Source of the DNA: Sulfuricurvum sp.
Lineage (GTDB): Bacteria; Campylobacterota; Campylobacteria; Campylobacterales; Sulfurimonadaceae
DNA length: 33,482 bases
Direction of reading: 5' to 3'
Assembly: GCA_022729795.1 (NCBI GenBank)
Contig: DZBD01000011.1
Coordinates: 1-33,482 of the forward strand
The position numbers were made by a program, and so were the translations under genes. Positions 1-8,555 of the stretch are shown in pieces (the stretch's first letter is position 1; every line of letters begins with the position of its first letter). The notes under the pieces were generated by a model that did no database searches, had not been told where the DNA came from, and saw nothing but the letters and a program-made list of their open reading frames with translations.

Positions 1-606
1 ACCGGCAATGTGCGCGATGTCGGCAAACAGAATTGCTCCAACTTCGTCAGCTATTTCACGGAATCTTTTAAAGTCGATTTCACGAGCATAAGCAGAAGCA
101 CCGCAGATAATAATCTTAGGTTGAGTAATCTTAGCGATATCTAAAACTCTGTCGTAGTTAATACGTCCATCAAGTTCAACTCCGTATGTAAAAGAGTTAT
201 AATTTTGACCTGAAAAACTCGGTTTAGAGCCGTGTGTTAAGTGACCGCCATGGCTTAAATCCATACCTAATATTTTATCACCGGCTTTTATAAGTCCCGC
301 ATAAACTGCAGCATTTGCCTGACTTCCGGAATGGGGTTGAACATTTGCGTAATTACAGCCAAAAAGCTCACATGCTCTGTCGATTGCTAACTGCTCAACA
401 CCATCAGCATACTCACAACCGCCGTAGTAGCGTTTAGCAGGGTAACCTTCAGCATACTTGTTTGTAAATACTGAACCCATAGCTTCCATAACTGCAGGAA
501 GTGTAAAGTTCTCAGACGCTATCATCTCTAAATGGTCAGTTTGACGCTCTAACTCTTTTTCGCATAACTCATAAATTTCACTATCAAACTCTTTTAAAAA
601 ACTCAT
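1..606 (-). CDS. glyA: Serine hydroxymethyltransferase, N-terminal 202 codons (cut by window edge)
   Basis: PLP enzyme that interconverts serine and glycine and feeds one-carbon units to tetrahydrofolate in the cytosol. The reading frame starts at the ATG complementary to 604-606 and runs off the left edge. The visible part begins [19 protein letters not shown] and carries family landmarks: [50 protein letters not shown] and ADIAHIAG near the edge. The lysine that binds PLP lies beyond the window. The full protein is normally about 415 residues, so roughly half is present. It follows lysS by 4 bp and is surely co-transcribed with it. The fur-lysS-glyA order is the one I recall from Campylobacter jejuni. 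Identification is secure; only the missing 3' half cannot be judged. Confidence 0.97.
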   Translation of the reverse strand, partial: MSFLKEFDSEIYELCEKELERQTDHLEMIASENFTLPAVMEAMGSVFTNKYAEGYPAKRYYGGCEYADGVEQLAIDRACELFGCNYANVQPHSGSQANAAVYAGLIKAGDKILGMDLSHGGHLTHGSKPSFSGQNYNSFTYGVELDGRINYDRVLDIAKITQPKIIICGASAYAREIDFKRFREIADEVGAILFADIAHIAG

Positions 607-610
607 TTTC

Positions 611-2128
611 TTATACCTCTTCTTCTTGATTTAATTCTTCGTTGTATATAGGTTTCATTGCAGGAAACAATAAAACATCTCGTATAGAGTGCTCATTGGT
701 TAAAAGCATGACAAGTCTGTCTATGCCGATACCTTGTCCGGCTGTTGGAGCCATACCATAACTTAGGGCATCTATGAAATCTTCATCCATTGCATGTGCT
801 TCATCATCTCCACATTCTTTGGATGCCATTTGCGCTTCAAAGCGACCTAGCTGGTCTACAGGGTCATTTAACTCACTAAATGCATTTGCAATTTCACGAC
901 CTGCAATAAATAATTCAAATCTCTCCGTGATATCCGGATTGTAATCACTTCTTCTTGCTAATGGAGAGATTTCAACAGGATATTCTGTGATAAAAGTTGG
1001 ATTGATTAGTTTTTCTTCAACAAATTCGTCAAAGAGTTCTCCTTGAAGCTGCCCTAAATTTAAACCCGGCTTAACTGTAATATTTTTATTTTTAAGAAAT
1101 TCTAAAATTTTATCTTTATCATTTACTATTGTTTCTGGTATGCCACCGATTGTTGAGAGAGATTGAATGAGAGGCACTTCGGTAAATTGTGAAAAGTCTA
1201 CTTCCAAATCGCCGTACGGAAGAAGTGTGGGTAGATTTAAATGTTCAAAAAGATATGCAAAATACTCTTTTGTAATTACAATAAGGTCTCTATAAGTTTT
1301 GTAAGCCCAGTAAAATTCAATAGAGGTAAATTCAGGGTTATGTGTAGCATCCATCCCTTCGTTTCTAAAGTTGCGGTTTATCTCAAATACTGCTTCAAAA
1401 CCACCGACAATAAGTCTTTTGAGGTAAAGCTCAGGAGCAATTCTTAAAAATCTATCTATCCCAAGCGCATTATGATGCGTAACAAAAGGTTTTGCATTTG
1501 CTCCGCCTGCGATAGGATGCATCATAGGTGTTTCAACTTCCAAGAATCCTTTGTCCTCAAAAAAGCGTCTTGTTAAAGAGATTACTTTAGAGCGTGTTTG
1601 GAAGGTTTTGCGCACTTCAGCGTTCATAATAAGATCAAGATATCTCTTTCTATATCGAGTCTCTTTATCTGTAATGCCATGAAATTTTTCAGGCAGGGGA
1701 GCAATAGCTTTTGTTAATAGTTTAAATTCAGAAACGTGAAGTGAAAGTTCCCCTTTGCCTGTAATAAACGGATAACCGCTTACCTCAATAATATCGCCTG
1801 TCTCAATATTTTTTTTAAAAACATCATTATAAAAACCTTCCGGCAGGTTGTCTCTAGTGATATAAACCTGAAGTACTCCGCTTTCATCTTCTATCTGCAA
1901 AAAGCTTGCTTTTCCCATAACTCTAAAAAGTTTAATACGGCCGCAAAGAGTGTAGTGCCTGTTTTCATCTCTTTTATCTTCTTTGTTTTCTAGGTCAGAG
2001 TTTACATTTAAATATTTTATAATTGTAGTGTTTCTTTTAGAATTATTAGAATAAGGGTTAATTCCCTCACGTCTGAGTAATTCTACTTTTTCAATTCTTT
2101 GGAGAATAAATTTATTTTCAAAAGCCAA
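611..2128 (-). CDS. lysS: Lysyl-tRNA synthetase, class II
   Basis: Charges tRNA-Lys with lysine. The 505-residue protein has the class II layout: an N-terminal OB-fold anticodon-binding domain (roughly residues 55-150, with [26 protein letters not shown]), the [10 protein letters not shown] segment, motif 2 around [20 protein letters not shown], and C-terminal motif 3 [13 protein letters not shown]. Length matches the bacterial family. The start is preceded by AAAAGGA at good spacing. It lies 11 bp after fur and 4 bp before glyA, within one minus-strand operon. Nothing odd is seen in the active-site motifs. Confidence 0.97.
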   Translation of the reverse strand: MAFENKFILQRIEKVELLRREGINPYSNNSKRNTTIIKYLNVNSDLENKEDKRDENRHYTLCGRIKLFRVMGKASFLQIEDESGVLQVYITRDNLPEGFYNDVFKKNIETGDIIEVSGYPFITGKGELSLHVSEFKLLTKAIAPLPEKFHGITDKETRYRKRYLDLIMNAEVRKTFQTRSKVISLTRRFFEDKGFLEVETPMMHPIAGGANAKPFVTHHNALGIDRFLRIAPELYLKRLIVGGFEAVFEINRNFRNEGMDATHNPEFTSIEFYWAYKTYRDLIVITKEYFAYLFEHLNLPTLLPYGDLEVDFSQFTEVPLIQSLSTIGGIPETIVNDKDKILEFLKNKNITVKPGLNLGQLQGELFDEFVEEKLINPTFITEYPVEISPLARRSDYNPDITERFELFIAGREIANAFSELNDPVDQLGRFEAQMASKECGDDEAHAMDEDFIDALSYGMAPTAGQGIGIDRLVMLLTNEHSIRDVLLFPAMKPIYNEELNQEEEV

Positions 2129-2139
2129 TGGGTTTCCTT

Positions 2140-2628
2140 TTAATTATTAATTGATTTATTTTGGCATTTTTTGCAAATGCCGTAAATTTGCATTGAGTGG
2201 TCAGACATTAAAAAGCCCAAAGAATCTGCTATTTTATGCTGTCTTTCTTCTATCTGTTCATCTACAAATTCTGTAATTTCACCACATTCTGTGCATATCA
2301 GGTGGTCGTGATGATGCTTTGCCCCAAGCTCATATTTTTTTCCCTGAGCGCCGAAAGAGAGAGATGTTACCATGGCGGACTCTTCTAAAAGTGATAGTGT
2401 TCTGTAGACCGTAGCAATACCTGTTTTTAAATCCGGATATTTTTCTTTGATAAGATGATGAAGAGATTCCGGCGTTAAATGCTCATTAGAGCTATACAGA
2501 GTTCCTAAAATCACTTCTCTTTGAATGGTAAACTTCAGATTATTCTTTTTGAGCAATGACTTGAAGTCATGAATAAGCTGTTCGTAAGCAACAGTTTTAT
2601 CATTTATATTTACTGTACTTAGAACCAT
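2140..2628 (-). CDS. fur: Ferric uptake regulator Fur
   Basis: Iron-responsive transcriptional repressor. An N-terminal winged-helix DNA-binding domain (KFTIQREVILGTLY through GIATVYRTLSLLEESAMV) is followed by a metal-binding dimerisation domain with KHHHDHLICTECGEI (CxxC) and a second CxxC, ICKKCQ, near the C terminus. Those cysteine pairs form the structural zinc site in Fur proteins. I chose the ATG at 2628 (162 residues). A GTG 15 bp upstream gives a 167-residue form; neither start has a strong Shine-Dalgarno sequence. The gene overlaps or abuts the 3' end of cvpA and precedes lysS, so it is probably translated from the long operon message. PerR is an alternative family member, but the position upstream of lysS-glyA matches Campylobacter fur. 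Confidence 0.93.
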   Translation of the reverse strand: MVLSTVNINDKTVAYEQLIHDFKSLLKKNNLKFTIQREVILGTLYSSNEHLTPESLHHLIKEKYPDLKTGIATVYRTLSLLEESAMVTSLSFGAQGKKYELGAKHHHDHLICTECGEITEFVDEQIEERQHKIADSLGFLMSDHSMQIYGICKKCQNKSINN

Positions 2629-2629
2629 C

Positions 2630-3295
2630 TTACTTATAATCACTTAAATTTGTATCTAGTGTTTTTGCAGTTTCAGGCATACTTTTTTTTATTTGCTCTT
2701 TAGTTTCTTGTATCATATCCAAGGGAGACGTGTTTATAGTACCTTCTATTTTTTCCTGTACTACTTTTGCATTTTTAGTGATACTAGAATTGATATCATC
2801 AGCTATTTCAACCGGATCAATTTTCATAATAAAACTACCTGTTTGTACAAGTACAGGGAAGAGTATACTTGATGCAACTGCGCTGTCAATATTTCCTCTT
2901 ATAGCTTTAATATTGTAAACTGCATAAGCAATAACTGCTGCGATGAGAAAAAATTTACCTGCACCAAATACAAAGCCTAGCAGCCTGTCTATAGGACCTA
3001 AGCCGCTTAAGGAGCTAAGCTTTTTAAAGATAAACCCTACAAAAACCATTAAAAACCAGAATAAAAATAATGTTGCCAAAAATCCTGTAAAACCTATAGC
3101 AGAGCTATTGTCAAATTTAAAAATAAGTTCACTTAAGTAAATGCCAACTTTGTCACCGACGCGTGAAGCTATAAAAATACCGCCAACAATTCCGATAAGA
3201 CCAAAAAGTTCTTTGAAAAACCCGTTTATAATCCCTTTTAAACCTAAAAGAATGATGATGATTGTCGCTATAAGATCAAAATAGTTAAATTCCAT
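2630..3295 (-). CDS. CvpA family inner-membrane protein
   Basis: Integral membrane protein of the CvpA (colicin V production) family, 221 residues. About four hydrophobic segments are visible in the first 150 residues: FDLIATIIIILLGLKGII, FGLIGIVGGIFIA, FLATLFLFWFLMVFVGFIF and FGAGKFFLIAAVIAYAVY. A polar tail of about 60 residues rich in Lys, Glu and Thr follows. The molecular role is not settled; in other bacteria it is linked to envelope homeostasis and colicin V export. Its start lies inside the 3' end of the GGDEF gene (11-bp overlap) and its end touches fur, so it is translationally coupled in the operon. A cvpA homologue immediately upstream of fur is also what I recall in C. jejuni. 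Confidence 0.88.
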   Translation of the reverse strand: MEFNYFDLIATIIIILLGLKGIINGFFKELFGLIGIVGGIFIASRVGDKVGIYLSELIFKFDNSSAIGFTGFLATLFLFWFLMVFVGFIFKKLSSLSGLGPIDRLLGFVFGAGKFFLIAAVIAYAVYNIKAIRGNIDSAVASSILFPVLVQTGSFIMKIDPVEIADDINSSITKNAKVVQEKIEGTINTSPLDMIQETKEQIKKSMPETAKTLDTNLSDYK

Positions 3296-4208
3296 TTTTT
3301 AATTCCGTATGTATTTGATTTTTACCATTGTGTTTTGCTCGATAAAGAGCTTCGTCAGCCCTTGCAACGAGGGTGTCCGGAGTGTCGCCGTGAGCATATA
3401 TCGTTGTTCCTATACTCATCGTTACATTAATGTTCTGACCCTTATATATTAGCTTATTGCCTCTAATGAGTTCAAGGAGCCTGTGAGTAATTTTTTTACA
3501 ATGCAAACTGTCGATTCTGTTGAGTACGATTATAAATTCTTCTCCGCCGTATCTAAAAATTTTGTCGCCGTCTCTGAGTGTTTTTTTAAGGATATTGGCA
3601 ATAAAGATCAATATTTTATCACCTGCTATATGCCCGTAAGTGTCATTTATTTTTTTAAAATCATCAATATCTAAAATGAGAAGATGAAATTCATAAGTTA
3701 TGTTTTCTTGTGAACAAATTTCATCTAAATATGATGTTAAAGCCCGTCTATTAAAAACCTTCGTGAGTGCATCAATATTAGATGTTTCTTCTAATGTTTT
3801 AATTTGTTTTGTAAGTTCAGAAATGGTTGCATTTGCTTTTTTAACTTCATTTGTCATATGTGTTTGGATGTCATTAAACTTTTCTGTTATTACAGGCAAG
3901 TTAATTTGCTGTTGATGGCATTCGTTGAGAGTTTCTTTATGCATTTGTGCTAATTCTTCAAATCTATCACTGGTGTGTTCATAAGAGGAAAGACTTCGTG
4001 TTGCTATCTCTTTGTAAGCATTTATAAATGTTAATTTTGCCTGATCTATAGAATGTATATCATCATTTTTGATGGTTGAAATGATGTCTGCAGCTTCTTT
4101 GAAATATTCTACGACATATTCTTTTGTCGCATCTTTTTGCTCATCAATTTGCTCAAGTAAGTTTTTATATATCTGAGTTACGAGAGATTTTAAATCATCT
4201 TTGAGCAT
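3285..4208 (-). CDS. GGDEF-domain diguanylate cyclase
   Basis: Probable cyclic-di-GMP synthase, 307 residues, with no visible membrane segment. The N-terminal half (residues 1-140) is helical and polar, with a likely coiled coil ending in ISELTKQIKTLEETSNI. The GGDEF domain begins at DALTKVFNRRAL (about residue 146). It has the metal site LDIDDFKKINDTYGH and the active-site loop RYGGEEF (221-225). An intact inhibitory I-site RDGD (212-215) sits at the usual distance upstream of GGEEF. It is therefore predicted to be an active, product-inhibited cyclase. It is the first gene of the operon that continues into cvpA, fur, lysS and glyA, with overlaps that argue for one message. The input signal sensed by the N-terminal half is unknown. 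Confidence 0.92.
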   Translation of the reverse strand: MLKDDLKSLVTQIYKNLLEQIDEQKDATKEYVVEYFKEAADIISTIKNDDIHSIDQAKLTFINAYKEIATRSLSSYEHTSDRFEELAQMHKETLNECHQQQINLPVITEKFNDIQTHMTNEVKKANATISELTKQIKTLEETSNIDALTKVFNRRALTSYLDEICSQENITYEFHLLILDIDDFKKINDTYGHIAGDKILIFIANILKKTLRDGDKIFRYGGEEFIIVLNRIDSLHCKKITHRLLELIRGNKLIYKGQNINVTMSIGTTIYAHGDTPDTLVARADEALYRAKHNGKNQIHTELKNGI

Positions 4209-4234
4209 TGCATTTCCCTATAAAATATTTCGCT

Positions 4235-4240
4235 ATTATA
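4235..4240 (-). promoter_or_regulatory. Candidate -10 box for the GGDEF-cvpA-fur-lysS-glyA operon
   Basis: On the minus strand this reads TATAAT, a perfect -10, 26 bp upstream of the GGDEF start codon. T-rich DNA lies around it, as is usual for sigma-70 promoters in Campylobacterota, which often lack a clear -35. No convincing Fur box was seen next to it. Confidence 0.45.
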
Positions 4241-4326
4241 CATTTATAAGCATAAAAAAAACTTTTGCATTGTTGTTTAGAAAAAAAGGCCTCTTTTGAG
4301 TCAGAGCTATTTTAGGTATTTTTATG

Positions 4327-4332
4327 TAAAAT
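4327..4332 (+). promoter_or_regulatory. Candidate -10 box for the DAHP synthase gene
   Basis: TAAAAT, preceded by TG and a T-rich stretch, 28 bp before the ATG. It shares the divergent intergenic region with the promoter of the minus-strand operon. Confidence 0.4.
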
Positions 4333-4360
4333 TGCGAAAATTATTTTATTAAGGTTTATT

Positions 4361-5719
4361 ATGAGTATATGGAGCCCTTCTAGCTGGAGAGAGAAACCTA
4401 TCTTACAGCAACCAACTTATCCAAATAAAGATGAATTAGACAAAGTGTTGGCTGAGTTAAAAAATTATCCGCCTCTTGTTTTTGCTGGGGAAGCTCGTTC
4501 TTTAAAGGAACAGTTAGCGAATGTGTCTGAGGGTAAAGCATTTTTACTTCAAGGCGGAGACTGTGCCGAGAGTTTTAGTGAATTTCATGCAGTGAATATT
4601 CGTGATACTTTTAAGGCTATTTTGCAGATGTCGGTTGTAATGACTTATGCTGGCGGGCTTCCAGTTGTAAAAGTCGGTCGTCTTGGCGGTCAATTTGCGA
4701 AGCCTCGCTCTTCTGACATGGAAACAATTAACGGAGTGACACTAGATTCTTACCGTGGTGATATTATTAATGGTGCCGATTTTACTCCTGAGTCTCGCAT
4801 ACCGAATCCACAAAGAATGATAAAAGCATATAATCAGTCCGCAGCAACATTGAATTTACTTCGTGCTTTTGCCTCCGGGGGCTTGGCAGATTTAAATCAA
4901 GTGCATAAATGGACTTTAGATTTTGCTCATAAGAGTGAAATTAGCCAAAAATTTGAAGATTTAGCGGAAGATATAGGTAAATCTTTAAAGTTTATGGAGG
5001 CATGTGGAATTAATTCTAAGACATATAGAACATTAAGAGAAACAGATTTCTTTACGTCGCACGAAGCACTTTTGTTACCGTATGAAGAGGCTTTTACAAG
5101 AAAAGATTCTTTGACCGGTGAGTGGTATGACACTTCTGCACATATGCTTTGGATAGGCGATAGGACACGCGGTCTGAACGATGCCCATGTTGAGTATATG
5201 CGCGGTATTAAAAATCCTATCGGTCTCAAAGCAGGTCCTTCAATGGACGCAGATGATTTGGTGAAGTTAGTAAATGTTCTTAATCCGGAAAATGAAGCGG
5301 GTCGCCTAAATATCATCGTAAGAATGGGTGCCGATAAAGTTGGCGATGAAAAAACCGGGATGGCAAGACTTATTCGTGTAGTTGAAAGAGAAGGCTTGAA
5401 AGTTGTATGGAGCTGCGATCCTATGCATGGAAATACAATTAAATCATCCAATAATTATAAAACGCGTCCAGTAGATGCGATTTTAACCGAGATGAAACAA
5501 TTTTTCCAAATTCATAAGGCAGAGGGAACATTCGCCGGCGGTGTTCACTTGGAGATGACAGGTAAAAATGTTACCGAGTGTATCGGTGGCTCATTTACTG
5601 TAAGTGAAGAAGATTTATCTTCTCGTTATCATACACATTGTGACCCTCGTCTCAATGCCGACCAAGCTCTAGAACTGGCATTTTTGATTGCTGATTCTTT
5701 AAAAGAAGCGCATAAATAA
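4361..5719 (+). CDS. 3-deoxy-D-arabino-heptulosonate 7-phosphate synthase, class II
   Basis: First step of the shikimate pathway: phosphoenolpyruvate plus erythrose 4-phosphate gives DAHP, leading to aromatic amino acids. The 452-residue protein is the plant/Mycobacterium-type class II enzyme. It has [11 protein letters not shown] (Cys68 is the expected metal ligand), [15 protein letters not shown] for substrate binding, and [28 protein letters not shown] and [14 protein letters not shown] in the C-terminal half. The start has AAGG about 7 bp upstream. It stands alone, with its own promoter and a strong hairpin directly after the stop, so it is probably monocistronic. Class II DAHP synthase is the usual form in Campylobacterota. 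The fold and reaction are secure; gene symbols for this class vary (aroF, aroG, aroH), so none is assigned. Confidence 0.95.
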   Translation: MSIWSPSSWREKPILQQPTYPNKDELDKVLAELKNYPPLVFAGEARSLKEQLANVSEGKAFLLQGGDCAESFSEFHAVNIRDTFKAILQMSVVMTYAGGLPVVKVGRLGGQFAKPRSSDMETINGVTLDSYRGDIINGADFTPESRIPNPQRMIKAYNQSAATLNLLRAFASGGLADLNQVHKWTLDFAHKSEISQKFEDLAEDIGKSLKFMEACGINSKTYRTLRETDFFTSHEALLLPYEEAFTRKDSLTGEWYDTSAHMLWIGDRTRGLNDAHVEYMRGIKNPIGLKAGPSMDADDLVKLVNVLNPENEAGRLNIIVRMGADKVGDEKTGMARLIRVVEREGLKVVWSCDPMHGNTIKSSNNYKTRPVDAILTEMKQFFQIHKAEGTFAGGVHLEMTGKNVTECIGGSFTVSEEDLSSRYHTHCDPRLNADQALELAFLIADSLKEAHK

Positions 5720-5728
5720 CGAGTATTT

Positions 5729-5757
5729 TCTATCACATTTATTGAGAATGTGATAGA
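5729..5757 (+). terminator. Rho-independent terminator after DAHP synthase
   Basis: Perfect 11-bp inverted repeat (TCTATCACATT / AATGTGATAGA) with a 7-nt loop, starting 10 bp after the stop and followed by the T-rich tract TTCTTTCCTTT. Confidence 0.75.
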
Positions 5758-5830
5758 TTCTTTCCTTTAGTAATCACAAAAAAATATTTTATTAGTCAAA
5801 CATCTTTATTTATGAAAAGGTTAGCATATT

Positions 5831-7636
5831 ATGGCTCATTTTACTCCATTCTCAAAAAACGCAACAAATATTATGGAGGTGCTTGTTGATGCTGCAAAAG
5901 ATAGAAAAATACAACCTGAAGAGGTTGATTTTGAATTATTGAGCGTGCAAACTCTTGTAAAAACACTAAAGCATAAAGATTGGACTATTATCGAAGAGCC
6001 GATTGAAACATTATTTGACGAAAAGATGCTTCGATCTGTTTTGTTGGAAATAAGACAAGAATATACGATTCGGGTAAAACCTTATGAAACCAATCAAGAA
6101 TTAAAAGATATTCAAATAGATATTTTGGCAAATAAAGCAAAAAATAAGGTTATAGCTGTTTTCAAAGAGGGAAGTGTTTTTCCCGATACAATAAATCTTG
6201 CAAAAGAGCTCAAAAAAGAAATTTACCGTAAAAAACTTCGTGCCGGTTTATTGATAAAGCATTTTGAAACAGATTTAAATAGTACGATTATTAAACTATC
6301 AAAAGCTGTAAAACCGGGTATTGCTCTTGCAAAAGATATTCGAATTAGTATTGCACAGTCTCCTGCAATACTATTACCACGCAATGATGAGATTATTTCT
6401 CATTATAAAAATAAGCAAAAAATCTCTCGAAATCTTATAGACACCGTAGATGCCGGTGAGATGTTTTTCGAATATATAAAGCCAAAAGAGGGGATAAGCG
6501 GTCGTAGATGTGATGGCAAATTTGCAGCAGCGCAAAAGCCAAAAATAATGTATAAAAACTATAGACCTAATGAAGAGACTGTTTTTACTAAAGAAAGTGA
6601 AGATTCAGTTCAATACTATGCAAAAAAAGAGGGATATTTTAAAGAGGAATCCGGACTTATTAGTATCTCTCAAAAAATTGCAATACAATCCGCTACTTTT
6701 AAAAATGTAGGTTCTATAGATGCCGGCGGTAATAAAGATATCTCGGTAAATATTGCCAAAAGAGACCATAATGATGACTCGGTAGGCAGCGGTGTTGTAA
6801 TAGATGTTAAAGAGCTTACCATAGAGGGCACCGTCGGTGCAAGTGCAAAAGTAAAGGCGAATGTACTTAGTGTGGGGGAGCAAACGCACAGAAGATCTGA
6901 GCTTGAAGCAGTTGATAATGCTAAAATTAAACTGCATCGCGGAAGATTAAAAGCAAAAACTGCGGAGATAGAGATACTTGAAAACGGCACAGTCGAAGCA
7001 GATGATATTCATGTGAAAAAAATGCTAGGCGGAGAGATTATAGGACAACGAATAGTTATTGAAGAACTGGTTGCAAACACAGTTGTAATCGCCTCAGAGT
7101 CTATAGAAGTAGGTACAATCTCTGGTGAACATAACGTGTTAATGATTAATCCAAATAAAATTGAAACGTACCATAATAAAATAGAACTCCTTAAAGCTGA
7201 AGTGAAAATCAAAAATTCACAGCAAAAGAGTTTAGCGGAGGAGCATAGTAAAAAAATTGCAAAGCATAAAGAACAAATTGGGAGAATTAAAACTTTTCAA
7301 AAAAGAGTGCAGGCTTCTCTCAAAGCAGGGGAAACACCGAATAAAGCCGATGTACTGAGAATTAAGCAGTATAAACTTGATGCGTTGAAGCTTCAGCAAA
7401 TTTCTGATGATATTGCTCAAAAAGAGCAATTTTTAGAGACGCTCAAGTTGCAGCTTGAAGAATTGTATGAAGCGGATATGCATGCCAAAGTTATTAATAA
7501 AGGGGTGTATGACGGGCATACACAGGTAGTTTTTGTAGATGCAAAAACCGGTCAAAATTATTCTATGATACCGCAAGGTCACTATGAAAGATTGTTTTTG
7601 AAAAAAGTCGGTGATGAAAAAATAATTAGTCGGTAG
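5831..7636 (+). CDS. FapA-like protein (DUF342), flagellar assembly protein A family
   Basis: Large cytosolic protein of 601 residues. The central part (about 180-430) resembles the FapA/DUF342 family. It has the IKPKEGISGRRCDGK segment (family members carry a P.EG..G..V.G-type motif here), followed by repeated Gly-rich beta-helix-like turns: GSIDAGGNKDISVNI, LTIEGTVGASAKVKANV, NAKIKLHRGRLKAKTAEIEIL and GEIIGQRIVIEE. Residues about 450-560 form a long charged coiled coil (KIELLKAEVKIKNSQQKSLAEEHSKKIAKHKEQIG). FapA-type proteins are linked in gamma- and epsilonproteobacteria to polar flagellar placement and assembly, and Campylobacterota carry homologues. Direct proof of that role is not in the sequence. 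The gene follows the DAHP synthase terminator and converges on the RNA methyltransferase gene with only 5 bp between stop codons. Confidence 0.8.
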   Translation: MAHFTPFSKNATNIMEVLVDAAKDRKIQPEEVDFELLSVQTLVKTLKHKDWTIIEEPIETLFDEKMLRSVLLEIRQEYTIRVKPYETNQELKDIQIDILANKAKNKVIAVFKEGSVFPDTINLAKELKKEIYRKKLRAGLLIKHFETDLNSTIIKLSKAVKPGIALAKDIRISIAQSPAILLPRNDEIISHYKNKQKISRNLIDTVDAGEMFFEYIKPKEGISGRRCDGKFAAAQKPKIMYKNYRPNEETVFTKESEDSVQYYAKKEGYFKEESGLISISQKIAIQSATFKNVGSIDAGGNKDISVNIAKRDHNDDSVGSGVVIDVKELTIEGTVGASAKVKANVLSVGEQTHRRSELEAVDNAKIKLHRGRLKAKTAEIEILENGTVEADDIHVKKMLGGEIIGQRIVIEELVANTVVIASESIEVGTISGEHNVLMINPNKIETYHNKIELLKAEVKIKNSQQKSLAEEHSKKIAKHKEQIGRIKTFQKRVQASLKAGETPNKADVLRIKQYKLDALKLQQISDDIAQKEQFLETLKLQLEELYEADMHAKVINKGVYDGHTQVVFVDAKTGQNYSMIPQGHYERLFLKKVGDEKIISR

Positions 7637-7641
7637 AAGGA

Positions 7642-8421
7642 TTAGCTTTTATTTTTAAATTGATACATCATAATTGATGCGGCAACGCTTACATTGAAGC
7701 TTTTCACACCTTCTTGCATCTCAATAGTAACAACTTCATCGCAAATATCAAGAATCTCTTTTTTGAGCCCTTTTCCTTCATTTCCCATAAGAAGTACCCA
7801 TTTTTTTGGAACTTCCACATGCCAAAGGGGTGTTGAATTTTCTACTATTTCTGCTGCAAAAATTTTGTAACCTAGTTTTTTTAAAGCTTGGCATGTGCAA
7901 AAGATATCATCATAAATATGGATATTTAGCATACTTACATACCCCATAGAAACCCTAAGCGCCCTTCTATTGTAAGGATGTGGAGCCTGTTTTGGAAGAA
8001 TAAAAGAGTCAACACCTAGTGCCGCTGCACTTCTTGCAAGTGAGCCTACGTTCTCACTCGAAGAGATGATATCTAACATGATGATGTTGTCTCCAAGCGC
8101 ATGTAGAGAACTCTCTTTTGGGCGGATTCCATGCATCATTACATTATGATGTATCTTATGTCCGACAATCTTTTGCATCTCTTTTTTATCTGTAATAAAA
8201 AGTTTTGGAATAGTTTTACGGCAAATTAAATCTCTAAATTCTTCATAATATTCTTTTGTAGCCAAAATACTTTTAATCTCCATGGAAGTTTTCAAAATTA
8301 TATTTGCAACCTTTGGACTATCTGCAACAAAACTATTATCTTCATTGAAAATATTTTCTCTTAAACTATGATATATCTCTAGTTCTGGCATGTGGATATC
8401 GTCAATTTTTATTAAGTTCAT
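7642..8421 (-). CDS. SpoU/TrmH-family RNA 2'-O-ribose methyltransferase
   Basis: SAM-dependent methyltransferase of the SPOUT superfamily acting on tRNA or rRNA. All three SpoU motifs are present: motif 1 NVGSLARSAAALGVDSFILP, motif 2 WVLLMGNEGKGL and motif 3 IEMQEGVKSFNVSVAASIMMY. The N-terminal 100 residues are the family's variable substrate-recognition extension. I chose the ATG at 8421 (259 residues, AAAGGA upstream); another ATG at 8448 adds nine residues and has AAAGGG close by. The substrate nucleotide cannot be read from sequence. The gene carries three copies of the GGCATGTG motif, each read in a different frame (WHVE, TCQ, HMPE), which shows that the DNA, not the protein, is what is shared. 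Confidence 0.88.
   Translation of the reverse strand: MNLIKIDDIHMPELEIYHSLRENIFNEDNSFVADSPKVANIILKTSMEIKSILATKEYYEEFRDLICRKTIPKLFITDKKEMQKIVGHKIHHNVMMHGIRPKESSLHALGDNIIMLDIISSSENVGSLARSAAALGVDSFILPKQAPHPYNRRALRVSMGYVSMLNIHIYDDIFCTCQALKKLGYKIFAAEIVENSTPLWHVEVPKKWVLLMGNEGKGLKKEILDICDEVVTIEMQEGVKSFNVSVAASIMMYQFKNKS
7816..7823 (-). repeat. Uptake-like motif, copy 1 (in the TrmH-like gene)
   Basis: GGCATGTG on the minus strand within TTTGGCATGTGGAA. Read as WHVE in the host gene. Confidence 0.8.
7890..7897 (+). repeat. Uptake-like motif, copy 2 (in the TrmH-like gene)
   Basis: Within CTTGGCATGTGCAAAA. Antisense to the host gene, where it is read as CTCQ. Confidence 0.75.
8387..8394 (+). repeat. 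Uptake-like motif, copy 3 (in the TrmH-like gene)
   Basis: Within CTGGCATGTGGAT. Antisense to the host gene, where it is read as HMPE. Confidence 0.7.
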
Positions 8422-8522
8422 TTTGCACTTTTCCTTTAATGGTGCCATTTTACCCTTTTGAATCTTTGAGAATGAAATTTTGAATAGCTGATTTTTTTGA
8501 TTTTATTTTCAATATATATTGC

Positions 8523-8528
8523 TACAAT
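8523..8528 (+). promoter_or_regulatory. Candidate -10 box for the ankyrin-thiS pair
   Basis: TACAAT, 27 bp before the ankyrin-protein start, in a very AT-rich divergent intergenic region. Confidence 0.35.
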
Positions 8529-8555
8529 TGTGCTATTTTATTTGAAAGTAGTATT

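Noticed and set aside
4209-4260. A Fur box at the promoter of the operon containing fur
   Set aside because: The AT-rich sequence around the -10 has no convincing GATAATGATAATCATTATC-like palindrome.
4927-5451. A 174-codon open frame antisense to the DAHP synthase gene
   Set aside because: It shadows a well-conserved gene, has Ser/Pro/Ile-rich nonsense-like sequence and no independent signals.
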